Under the pieces are notes generated by a model. It had not been told where the DNA came from. It worked only from the letters and a program-made list of their open reading frames with translations, and made no database searches. The position numbers and the translations under genes were made by a program. From NCBI GenBank assembly GCA_011620345.1, contig WOZJ01000038.1:1-6387 (forward strand): 6,387 nucleotides of DNA. Reading direction: 5' to 3'. How positions within the stretch are numbered: the stretch's first letter is position 1; each line of letters begins with the position of its first letter. This stretch comes from Nitrospirota bacterium. Lineage in GTDB: Bacteria; UBA2233. This document shows positions 1 to 5,510 of the stretch, piece by piece.

Positions 1-2
1 TG

Positions 3-896
3 GGGAAAGCCCTCGTCTTTGCGGTTGTGCTGTGGGGGGCGGCCTGGGGGCTCCAACCTCGCCTGGCGGCGCTGGACGCCGCCAGGGCTCACGATTCTTC
101 CTTTTTCTTTTCCGGCCCCCCCTTGTCGCTGCTCGATGCGCAGCTCAAGCCTCTTGCCGCAGACACGCTCTGGATCCGTACGGTTCAAGCCCTTGGGAGG
201 CTCGACGTGCAGCAGGCAACGGCGCCTCAAAAGCAAGGCCTTTACCGGGCGGCCCTTGCCGTGAACGAGGTTGACCCCAGCTTTGTGTTCCCTTTAGAGG
301 CGATGGGCGTGGTGTTGTCTGCATGGATGAACGAGGATAGGCTTGCCGGAAAGCTCTTTCTAAGGGGGCAGTTCTTGGCGCCGGAAAGCTGGAAATTCCC
401 GTTTTTTTTGGGGTTTCTGGCCTATTTCTACGAGGGCGATGCCGGCAGGGCGGCCAATTATTTAGGGTTGGCCGCGCTTAAGCCCGGATGCCCTGTATAC
501 GTTTCCAGGCTTGTGGCCAAGCTCTACGCGTTTTCGGGTAGGCCCAAAGAAGGGCTTAGCTTCCTCGATTCCGTCATGGGCCTTGAGAGCCTAGCCGACT
601 TTCGGCCTCAGATAGAAAAGCGAAGGAAGGAGATCGTGCTCACCGCGGCCTTTCAAGAGATCCAGGGCGCGATAGAACACTACAGGACGCGTTTCGGCAG
701 GCCCCCAAAAAACCTTGGAGTATTGACGGCCTTGGGGTTGCTTGATGAGATCCCCAAAGACCCGTTTGGGGGTCAGTTCCGGATTGACCCTGAAACGGGC
801 CTGGTATTCACGACCTCGGGAGCAACCCCGCTCAAGCCCAAAGAGCACTTCAAGCGGCCTGGACTTTCACCGCTTGGTAGGACAAAGAACCCATGA
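3..896 (+). CDS. Membrane-anchored TPR-like protein with GspG-like C-terminal segment (PilG-type position), 5' end at or beyond window edge
   Basis: The frame is open from base 3. The first two bases are TG, so an ATG starting one base outside the window is possible and would give about 298 residues beginning MGKALVFAVVLW; GTG at 27 is a weaker alternative. The first ~18 residues are Lys followed by a hydrophobic stretch, which suggests a signal anchor or signal peptide and therefore an inner-membrane or periplasmic location. Numbering from GTG 27, residues ~65-190 are helical and rich in Ala, Leu and aromatics, with 'A..yl..A...p' spacing typical of degenerate TPRs. Residues ~207-263 (AIEHYRTRFGRPP, then GLLDEIPKDPFGG, then FRIDPETG) resemble the globular domain of GspG-type pseudopilins without the pilin N-terminus. 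The stop overlaps the next start (ATGA). Position before an ABC ATPase, permease and prepilin peptidase matches M. xanthus pilG, but I assign this by synteny, not by certain sequence recognition. The molecular role is unknown. Confidence 0.72.
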   Translation, partial: GKALVFAVVLWGAAWGLQPRLAALDAARAHDSSFFFSGPPLSLLDAQLKPLAADTLWIRTVQALGRLDVQQATAPQKQGLYRAALAVNEVDPSFVFPLEAMGVVLSAWMNEDRLAGKLFLRGQFLAPESWKFPFFLGFLAYFYEGDAGRAANYLGLAALKPGCPVYVSRLVAKLYAFSGRPKEGLSFLDSVMGLESLADFRPQIEKRRKEIVLTAAFQEIQGAIEHYRTRFGRPPKNLGVLTALGLLDEIPKDPFGGQFRIDPETGLVFTTSGATPLKPKEHFKRPGLSPLGRTKNP

Positions 897-1822
897 GAGC
901 GGAACTTGAAGCGATCCGCGTCGCTAAACTCTGGGTGGGGTTTCGGGTCGGGTTTTGGGGGAAACGCTTCTTTGCCCTCCAGGAGGTGAATTTAGGGCTC
1001 GAAAAGGGCAAGACGTATGCCTTGATCGGGCCGAACGGAGCGGGGAAGAGCACGCTCATCAGGGCAATGCTTGGATTTTTGAAGCCAACCAAGGGTACGC
1101 TCGCGATCTTGGGCGGCTCGCCCAAGGAGGCCGTACTGTCCGGAAAAATTGGTTATACGCCCGAAAACCCGGGGCTTTACCCCCATTTGAAGGGCCTGGA
1201 GACGCTCATGCTGGCAGGAAGCCTGCTTAAACTAGGCAAAATAACGGCCCGTACGCAGGCCATGAGGCTGATTGAACGCCTGGGTCTTTTGGGGCACGAA
1301 ACAAGGGAGGTAAAAGGGTACTCCAAGGGCATGCAGCAGCGGCTTGCGCTCGGGTTTTCGCTAATGGGTACACCGGAGCTGCTCATCTGGGACGAGCCGA
1401 TGAGCGGGCTCGACCCCGTAGGGCGTGGGGTTGTGCGTAACCTGATGGCCGAGCTCAAGAGTGAGGGGAGAACGCTTGTCTTTTCGACCCATATCATTCC
1501 CGACATCGAGGAGACCTGCGACGCGATTGTGTTGATCGACAAGGGAAAAAAAATTTCCGAATTCTCCCCCAAGGCCTTCCTTGACGAGAGCACGCGCGGC
1601 TATATTTTGAAAGGCTTGGGCCAGCTTGCACCCAATGGCCTCGGAGCCGATGTCCGGGTTCTGGAGGCCCAAGAAGGGGGCTGGGCGCTCGAGGTCCCAA
1701 AAGGCTCGCTTGGCGAGACGATCAATCGGCTCACCCAAACGGGCGGTGCGATCGAAACTCTGGAGCCCATCCGGCCTTCTTTGGAAGAGCTTCTCGTCGA
1801 TCGGTTTTTGAATCATGGCTAG
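893..1822 (+). CDS. ABC transporter ATP-binding protein (PilH-type, pilus-linked)
   Basis: This 309-residue ABC ATPase should energise the permease encoded next, on the cytoplasmic side of the inner membrane. Visible motifs are Walker A GPNGAGKST (46-54), signature YSKGMQQR (143-150), Walker B LLIWDEP (163-169, catalytic Glu168), D-loop SGLD (171-174) and H-loop His200. The Q-loop position reads YTPENP (88-93), with Glu91 where many ABC proteins have Gln; the 'PENP' form is common in the CcmA/NatA-like ABC-2 group. Residues ~225-309 form a C-terminal extension ending in RPSLEELLVDRF, also typical of that group. The ATG at 893 overlaps the preceding TGA, with only a weak GGAC-like upstream signal, so it is probably translationally coupled. 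Membership of the ABC-2 ATPase family is secure. The PilH assignment (M. xanthus PilH, unrelated to the Pseudomonas chemotaxis regulator of that name) rests on neighbours. The substrate cannot be read from the sequence. Confidence 0.95.
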   Translation: MRAELEAIRVAKLWVGFRVGFWGKRFFALQEVNLGLEKGKTYALIGPNGAGKSTLIRAMLGFLKPTKGTLAILGGSPKEAVLSGKIGYTPENPGLYPHLKGLETLMLAGSLLKLGKITARTQAMRLIERLGLLGHETREVKGYSKGMQQRLALGFSLMGTPELLIWDEPMSGLDPVGRGVVRNLMAELKSEGRTLVFSTHIIPDIEETCDAIVLIDKGKKISEFSPKAFLDESTRGYILKGLGQLAPNGLGADVRVLEAQEGGWALEVPKGSLGETINRLTQTGGAIETLEPIRPSLEELLVDRFLNHG

Positions 1823-2579
1823 GCTCGCGCTCGTTACGGCCAAAGAAATCACCCGGCAAAAGCTCTTCTACGCGATTGCGCTCGTTGCGCTCGTGCTGAT
1901 CGGGGTGGGGGTGCTGTTTGGTACCAGCGCGCTCTACGACCCAAAGCGGTTCGTCTACGACGCAGGCCAAGCGAGCATGTACCTGTTTGGCTGCTTTACG
2001 GCCATCCTGTTTGGGGCAAGCATGGTCCCAAAAGAGCTCGAGCGCGGCTCAGCGTACCTTTTGCTCGCCAAACCCTTGAGCCGCTCCGGGTTCGTGGCGG
2101 GCAAGTTCTTCGGCCTCCTGCTCGTAGGCGTCCTTTTGGTGTTTGGGCTGCTCATCCCGTTCGCGCTCGTCTACGGGCTTGTTTACCAAGGAACGTTGAA
2201 TGCCGCTTTCTTTTTGGGCGCCATGATCGACGTAGGAAAGCTAGGCGTTTTGGGAAGCCTTGCGCTCGCCCTTGGCACGTTCAGCACGCCCACGCTGTCT
2301 GTCATGCTCACCGTGTTCGTTTGGCTTATCGCAACGGGCCTTGAAGCCGCCGCCACGAGCGCGAGGTTCATTGAAATAGGCTGGATGCGCGCCGTCGTTC
2401 CTGCTTTGTACAGGACCCTCCCCAATTTTGGCATCGTGGCCGCCGACCTAGAAACGGTGTTGATTTTAGGCGTTCCATGTCCAGTATGGCTTTTGAGCCT
2501 TTTGTACCTTTCGCTGTGGTCGACTGTTTTCGTGCTGCTTGCCTGTATCGCGTTCGAAAGACGGAACCTGGTGAGGTAG
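1815..2579 (+). CDS. ABC-2 type transporter permease (PilI-type)
   Basis: This 254-residue integral membrane protein is the likely partner of the preceding ATPase. Hydrophobic segments lie at about 18-36, 54-70, 98-122, 130-156, 158-176 and 226-246, giving the six helices usual for ABC-2 permeases. Between helices 2 and 3, residues 72-100 contain KELERGSAYLLLAKPLSRSG followed by FVAGKFFG. That matches the cytoplasmic coupling loop of the family, often written as ERG..yLLL..P.sR....GK..G. The segment PALYRTLPNF (196-205) before the last helix is also family-like. The ATG at 1815 overlaps the ATPase gene by 8 bases and no Shine-Dalgarno sits close upstream, so translation is probably coupled. 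By position it corresponds to M. xanthus PilI. The transported molecule is unknown, and the transporter could serve the pilus directly or only be co-transcribed with it. Confidence 0.92.
   Translation: MARLALVTAKEITRQKLFYAIALVALVLIGVGVLFGTSALYDPKRFVYDAGQASMYLFGCFTAILFGASMVPKELERGSAYLLLAKPLSRSGFVAGKFFGLLLVGVLLVFGLLIPFALVYGLVYQGTLNAAFFLGAMIDVGKLGVLGSLALALGTFSTPTLSVMLTVFVWLIATGLEAAATSARFIEIGWMRAVVPALYRTLPNFGIVAADLETVLILGVPCPVWLLSLLYLSLWSTVFVLLACIAFERRNLVR
2573..2576 (+). promoter_or_regulatory. Ribosome binding site for the prepilin peptidase gene
   Basis: GAGG lies six bases before the ATG at 2583, inside the last codons of the permease gene. It supports that ATG as the start and indicates independent initiation across the 3-base gap between the two genes. 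Confidence 0.6.
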
Positions 2580-2582
2580 GGG

Positions 2583-3347
2583 ATGGAGCAAGTAGTGATT
2601 TATTTCTACCTTTTCATCCTGGGCGCTTGCTTGGGAAGCCTTTTTGGGGTTCTGATCGAGCGGCTGCCCAAAAACGAGCCCGTTTTGATGGCCCGCTCGC
2701 GATGCAGAGCCTGCAACGGGCAGATTCCCCTCTACGAAAACATTCCGATCGTTAGCTACCTGCTGCTTAAGGGGCGATGTCGGTCCTGCAAGGCCAAGAT
2801 TCCACTTTGGGTCTGGCTGATCGAGATTGTCACGCCGGCCATTCTGCTTGCGCTTTTTTCTCTTCACGGACCGAGCCCTTTGTTTGTCCACGTCGCCGTG
2901 CTCTCCATGTTTTTGATCCCAATCGGGCTGATCGATTTGACAAACTGGATCATCCCAGATGCCCTTACCTACCCTGGCATGGTCTTGGGCCTTTTTCTTG
3001 GGCCGTGGCTTGGCGTCGTCCCCCTCAAGGCCGCGCTTTTGGGCGGCATCATGGGGGCGGGTAGCTTCCTTTTGATCAGGCTCGTCTACGGATGGATTCG
3101 AGGGCACGAGGGGATGGGCCTTGGCGATGTCAAGCTCATGGGGATGGTCGGGGTGTTCTTGGGGCCGTTTGCGCTCGGGAGCATTGTCTTGTTTTCTGCG
3201 CTGCTCGGCCTTCTTTTTGGGGTCACTGGCATTATCAAAGAAGGGAAAGGCCTCAAGGCGGCCGTCCCGTTCGGCTTTTGCATAGCCTTAGGGACGATCG
3301 CATTCCTTGGCGCCCTACCCTTGGGAAGAATGCCATGGCAAGCGTAA
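2583..3347 (+). CDS. pilD: Type IV prepilin leader peptidase / N-methyltransferase
   Basis: This inner-membrane aspartic protease of the PilD/GspO family cleaves prepilin leaders after Gly and methylates the new N-terminal Phe. At 254 residues it is slightly shorter than typical PilD. The N-terminal methyltransferase-type domain has GSLFGVLIERLP (18-29), where the usual form is GSFLNVVIxRLP, so the common Asn is Gly here. It then has the zinc-type four-cysteine set C41/C44 and C66/C69 around YENIPIVSYLLLKGRCRSC. The peptidase domain has the two expected aspartates: Asp118 in LIDLTNWIIPD and Asp182 in MGLGDVKLMG. Multiple hydrophobic helices cover roughly 5-25, 75-95, 100-118, 128-170 and 187-217, plus the C-terminus. 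It sits between the ABC genes and four pilin-like genes, at least three of which are likely substrates. The next gene overlaps its 3' end by 13 bases. Function is secure; the name PilD rather than GspO follows from the pilus context. Confidence 0.96.
   Translation: MEQVVIYFYLFILGACLGSLFGVLIERLPKNEPVLMARSRCRACNGQIPLYENIPIVSYLLLKGRCRSCKAKIPLWVWLIEIVTPAILLALFSLHGPSPLFVHVAVLSMFLIPIGLIDLTNWIIPDALTYPGMVLGLFLGPWLGVVPLKAALLGGIMGAGSFLLIRLVYGWIRGHEGMGLGDVKLMGMVGVFLGPFALGSIVLFSALLGLLFGVTGIIKEGKGLKAAVPFGFCIALGTIAFLGALPLGRMPWQA
3323..3329 (+). promoter_or_regulatory. Probable ribosome binding site for the PilX-like gene
   Basis: GGGAAGA lies five bases before the ATG at 3335, within the end of pilD. It is a moderate match, but it supports 3335 as the start. 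The alternative is an upstream in-frame start at 3092, which would add a tail translated from pilD sequence in another frame. Confidence 0.45.
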
Positions 3348-4315
3348 GGGGCCAAGATTCGGGGTTTATTGTGGGGCTTGCCCTCATCGTGCTGTTTTTT
3401 TTGGGTATCGTGGCCTACGGAACGCTTTTGATCGCCGGGCGGGAGTCTGTGGCGCCCGTCATTGAAAAGCGCGCCTACGAAGGGCTTGTCATGGCCGAGA
3501 CGGGTCTCAAGCAGGCGATGTTCGGGCTTTTGGACGAAACGGCCCCGCCGATCGGGGATGAGGCCGGAGCGTTCACGCCGGGTATCGACGTCTCGCTAGG
3601 GTCTGCCGAAGCCCCCACTGACCTGCTCGCGGGGGACCCCGAAAAAATGCAGGGAAGCTTCGAGAATGGCTGGGTGGAGGCCAACAAGGGCTACATCGAA
3701 AGGCTTGGGCAGATCAAGGCGATGAAAGAGAACCTTCCAGAAGCCTACCGATCCTTGCCGTTCATGCTCGCCGCGCTTTTTTTGGACAACACGCAGGACC
3801 CTGCCAATCCAAGCCTGCAAACCCCCACGGGTAGGCGAATCGAGGTGAGCACCCTTCAAGAGGGCCAGGTCAAAAACCTTCTTACGGCGATTGAAGGCAA
3901 TTCTGCCCTCCAGGAGGTCGTAGGGAGAAATACGGCTTACATGAGGCGCTGGGAGTTCATCCGGCTATCGAACATGAGGGAGGAAGACGGCAACGAGGCC
4001 GACTGCTACGATTTCGCGCAGGAGACGGGTATCCAAGCGCCGGGCATTGCCAAGGTCTACATCGCCCGGGGCGTGCTCGTAAAGGCCTCTACCTACGAAA
4101 GAGACCTCAAGAACCACCCGAGGCTGTTGGCCGTGGCCTTCTTTGGGCCCAAAGAGAGGCTGGGCATGAAGGCGGTTTCTGTCGAGCTGATGAGCTACGA
4201 AGCCACTGGAACGGGTACGCTCAAGCGTGCAAGCCTCCAAGAAAGCGAAGAACCGCTTCAAAACGGCGTATGCTGGTTCGGAAGCTTTAGGGAGGAGCTA
4301 TTTGGAATCAATTAG
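3335..4315 (+). CDS. PilX-like minor pilin / pilus assembly protein
   Basis: The predicted protein has 326 residues. A short polar N-terminus (MASVRGQDSG) is followed by one long hydrophobic helix at about 11-34, then helical sequence with AETGLKQA (54-61). This layout resembles the PilX N-terminal domain (charged start, hydrophobic run, 'AE.Gl..A'). A Gly10-Phe11 junction could be a peptidase site, but the position equivalent to mature Glu5 is Leu15, so it is not a standard pilin. GspK and PilX-type proteins at the pilus tip are known to deviate at this residue. I see no acidic calcium-site clusters of GspK. The rest (40-326) is a large soluble, presumably periplasmic or surface, domain with only two cysteines, Cys224 and Cys313, which might pair. 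The ATG at 3335 overlaps pilD by 13 bases. The open frame extends upstream to 3092, but that part lies inside pilD. PilX-like is the best call; a divergent unnamed assembly protein is the alternative. Confidence 0.75.
   Translation: MASVRGQDSGFIVGLALIVLFFLGIVAYGTLLIAGRESVAPVIEKRAYEGLVMAETGLKQAMFGLLDETAPPIGDEAGAFTPGIDVSLGSAEAPTDLLAGDPEKMQGSFENGWVEANKGYIERLGQIKAMKENLPEAYRSLPFMLAALFLDNTQDPANPSLQTPTGRRIEVSTLQEGQVKNLLTAIEGNSALQEVVGRNTAYMRRWEFIRLSNMREEDGNEADCYDFAQETGIQAPGIAKVYIARGVLVKASTYERDLKNHPRLLAVAFFGPKERLGMKAVSVELMSYEATGTGTLKRASLQESEEPLQNGVCWFGSFREELFGIN
4289..4297 (+). promoter_or_regulatory. Strong ribosome binding site selecting a TTG start
   Basis: AGGGAGGAG lies inside the end of the PilX-like gene, four bases before TTG at 4302 (six from the GGAGG core). 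It decides the start of the next gene: the upstream in-frame alternative at 4227 would give an unusually long 37-residue leader and lacks this signal. Confidence 0.75.
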
Positions 4316-4892
4316 GGAAAAAACCAAAGAATCGGGCTTCTCGCTGATGGAGGCCATGGTTGTCCTTGCCCTGTTGGGGCTTCTGGCTGCGTTCGCCGGG
4401 CTTTCGATGGCCTGGTACCCGGGCGCCCAACAAAAAGAGCGCGCCCACCAGGCCGCCTACTTCCTGTTTGCAGCCCTGGAAGAGGCAAGAAAGCTCGAGC
4501 GCTTCTACGGCAGGGATGTCTTTCTTTCCTGGGAGACGGACGGCTCTGGTGCAATCGTGAAGGTTTCGCTTTTTAGGGACGACGATTTGGGCGGATCTCT
4601 GGATGAACAAAAAGACGCGCTGATCGATTCTTGGGATTTTTTGAGCATGTTTAAAGACGCCCGCGTCGTGGCCGACATGGGAGTCACGACGCAGGCGTAC
4701 CTTTCATTGCAGACAGGCCCTAGGCCTACGTTTGCGAGCGGCGCGGGGGTGTTTTGGGTGTTCACTGAACGCGATTTCGGCCGCAGGGACTCCAGGACCA
4801 ACCCTGGCCAGGTTGCAAGCTACGGCGTTGTCGTGAGCAACACAAGCAACATGGGAGCTAGGATTTGCCAGCCCGGGCTGGATTGCCCATGA
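4302..4892 (+). CDS. FimU/GspH-like minor pseudopilin
   Basis: With the TTG start at 4302 the precursor is 196 residues. The leader MESIREKTKESG is cut after Gly12, giving mature F-S-L-M-E with Glu at +5 (Glu17), then the hydrophobic pilin helix MVVLALLGLLAAFAGLSMAW (about 19-38). Residues 43-70 continue as an amphipathic helix (HQAAYFLFAALEEARKLERFYG), as in GspH/FimU proteins. The C-terminal half is beta-rich, with VFWVFTERDFGRRDSR (150-165). Two cysteines near the end (189 and 195) could form a small disulfide loop. The gene overlaps the PilX-like gene by 14 bases, and its stop overlaps the next ATG. As a minor pilin it would be processed by the upstream peptidase and join the priming or tip complex in the inner membrane. 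Pseudopilin identity is secure; the FimU/GspH subtype is inferred from length, helix pattern and its place between PilX-like and PilV-like genes. Confidence 0.88.
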   Translation: MESIREKTKESGFSLMEAMVVLALLGLLAAFAGLSMAWYPGAQQKERAHQAAYFLFAALEEARKLERFYGRDVFLSWETDGSGAIVKVSLFRDDDLGGSLDEQKDALIDSWDFLSMFKDARVVADMGVTTQAYLSLQTGPRPTFASGAGVFWVFTERDFGRRDSRTNPGQVASYGVVVSNTSNMGARICQPGLDCP

Positions 4893-5497
4893 AAGACATG
4901 GGCGGGAAGGAGGGCGCAAAGGCGAGCAGGCTAACGCCCAAGGGCTTTAGCCTGCTCGAGGTGATCGTGGCGATTGCGCTGATCGCGCTCTGCGCGATGC
5001 TTCTTTTGCCCTTTCGCGCCTCGAGCGAGAGGGTGTTGGCCCAAAGGCTTCGGACCTACGAGGCACTCTGGCTTGCCCGTTCGCAGGCCGAGAGCTTTGG
5101 CGCCCTTCCCTATGAAATGGAGACAGACGAAAGCTTTGGAGGGCTTCGGTCGGGCCTAGGGCTCGTTGCGCCCGGTCAAAGCGCTGGGGTCGTCAGACGA
5201 AAAAAAGAAGGCCAGGACGACCAGCGGGATTACCTAGTCGTGGACAAAAAGGCGGAATTCGTGGAATACCTAATCCAGCCTGACGAAATCCCGCAGAATG
5301 GCAGCCTTTTCGCGATCCGCATCCAATGGGTGCCGTTTGGGGGGGCGGCATCCAAAGAAGACCTTCGGCAAAAGTTGAACGAGACGGGAAATGGCTCGCT
5401 CACCCAAGGGGGACTTCTTACGCTAGGGGCTTGCAACCCGGACCTCGGCTGGGCAAGGAACCCTGGAGCCTGGGTAGGCGCGCCAACATCGCCATGA
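4889..5497 (+). CDS. PilV-like minor pseudopilin
   Basis: The 202-residue precursor has a 19-residue basic leader (MKDMGGKEGAKASRLTPKG) cleaved before Phe20. Mature F-S-L-L-E has Glu24 at +5, and the helix VIVAIALIALCAMLLLPF runs about 25-42. Residues 50-74 (RTYEALWLARSQAESFGALPY) match the PilV/GspI pattern of an Ala-rich helix with 'LA...aE'. The globular part has few cysteines: one in the helix (Cys35) and one near the C-terminus (Cys182). The ATG at 4889 overlaps the preceding TGA (ATGA), which suggests translational coupling. No good Shine-Dalgarno precedes it. TTG at 4865, with GGGAG at 4853-4857, is a plausible alternative start that would lengthen the leader to 27 residues; ATG 4898 would shorten it to 16. 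The mature protein is the same in all cases. PilV-like is the best family call; GspI-like is close in structure. Confidence 0.86.
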   Translation: MKDMGGKEGAKASRLTPKGFSLLEVIVAIALIALCAMLLLPFRASSERVLAQRLRTYEALWLARSQAESFGALPYEMETDESFGGLRSGLGLVAPGQSAGVVRRKKEGQDDQRDYLVVDKKAEFVEYLIQPDEIPQNGSLFAIRIQWVPFGGAASKEDLRQKLNETGNGSLTQGGLLTLGACNPDLGWARNPGAWVGAPTSP

Positions 5498-5503
5498 AGG
5501 AGG
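5497..5503 (+). promoter_or_regulatory. Near-perfect ribosome binding site for the PilW-like gene
   Basis: AAGGAGG begins on the last base of the PilV-like stop codon and lies seven bases before TTG at 5511. No ATG or GTG in the same frame precedes the Gly-Phe cleavage site, so this signal fixes TTG as the start. Confidence 0.85.
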
Positions 5504-5510
5504 ACGCGCC

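Noticed and set aside
973-987. 15-base identical segment TGCCCTCCAGGAGGT, also at 3904-3918, containing a CCTCC-A-GGAGG inverted repeat
   Set aside because: Both copies are in frame and encode A-L-Q-E-V inside unrelated genes. There are only two copies with no spacing or flanking pattern, so coincidence through codon preference is likelier than a regulatory element.
1361-1852. Open frame on the - strand (163 residues)
   Set aside because: It lies antisense to the ABC ATPase gene, whose motifs are all intact. It shows no ribosome binding site, family motif or separate spacing.
2466-3107. Long open frame on the - strand (213 residues)
   Set aside because: It lies opposite the end of the permease gene and pilD. 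Its translation is Lys/Arg/Gln/Pro-rich low-complexity sequence with no recognisable domain, as expected for the antisense of a hydrophobic protein gene.
3092-3334. Upstream extension of the PilX-like gene
   Set aside because: The frame is open but lies wholly inside pilD. The added sequence is Arg/His-rich and hides the hydrophobic N-terminus; ATG 3335 gives a sensible membrane protein start.
4227-4301. Upstream extension of the FimU/GspH-like gene
   Set aside because: It would give a 37-residue leader translated from the end of the PilX-like gene, while a strong ribosome binding site points to TTG 4302.
5498-5510. Possible terminator or promoter between the PilV-like and PilW-like genes
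   Set aside because: The 13-base gap holds only the ribosome binding site and spacer, with no stem-loop, U-tract or room for promoter elements.
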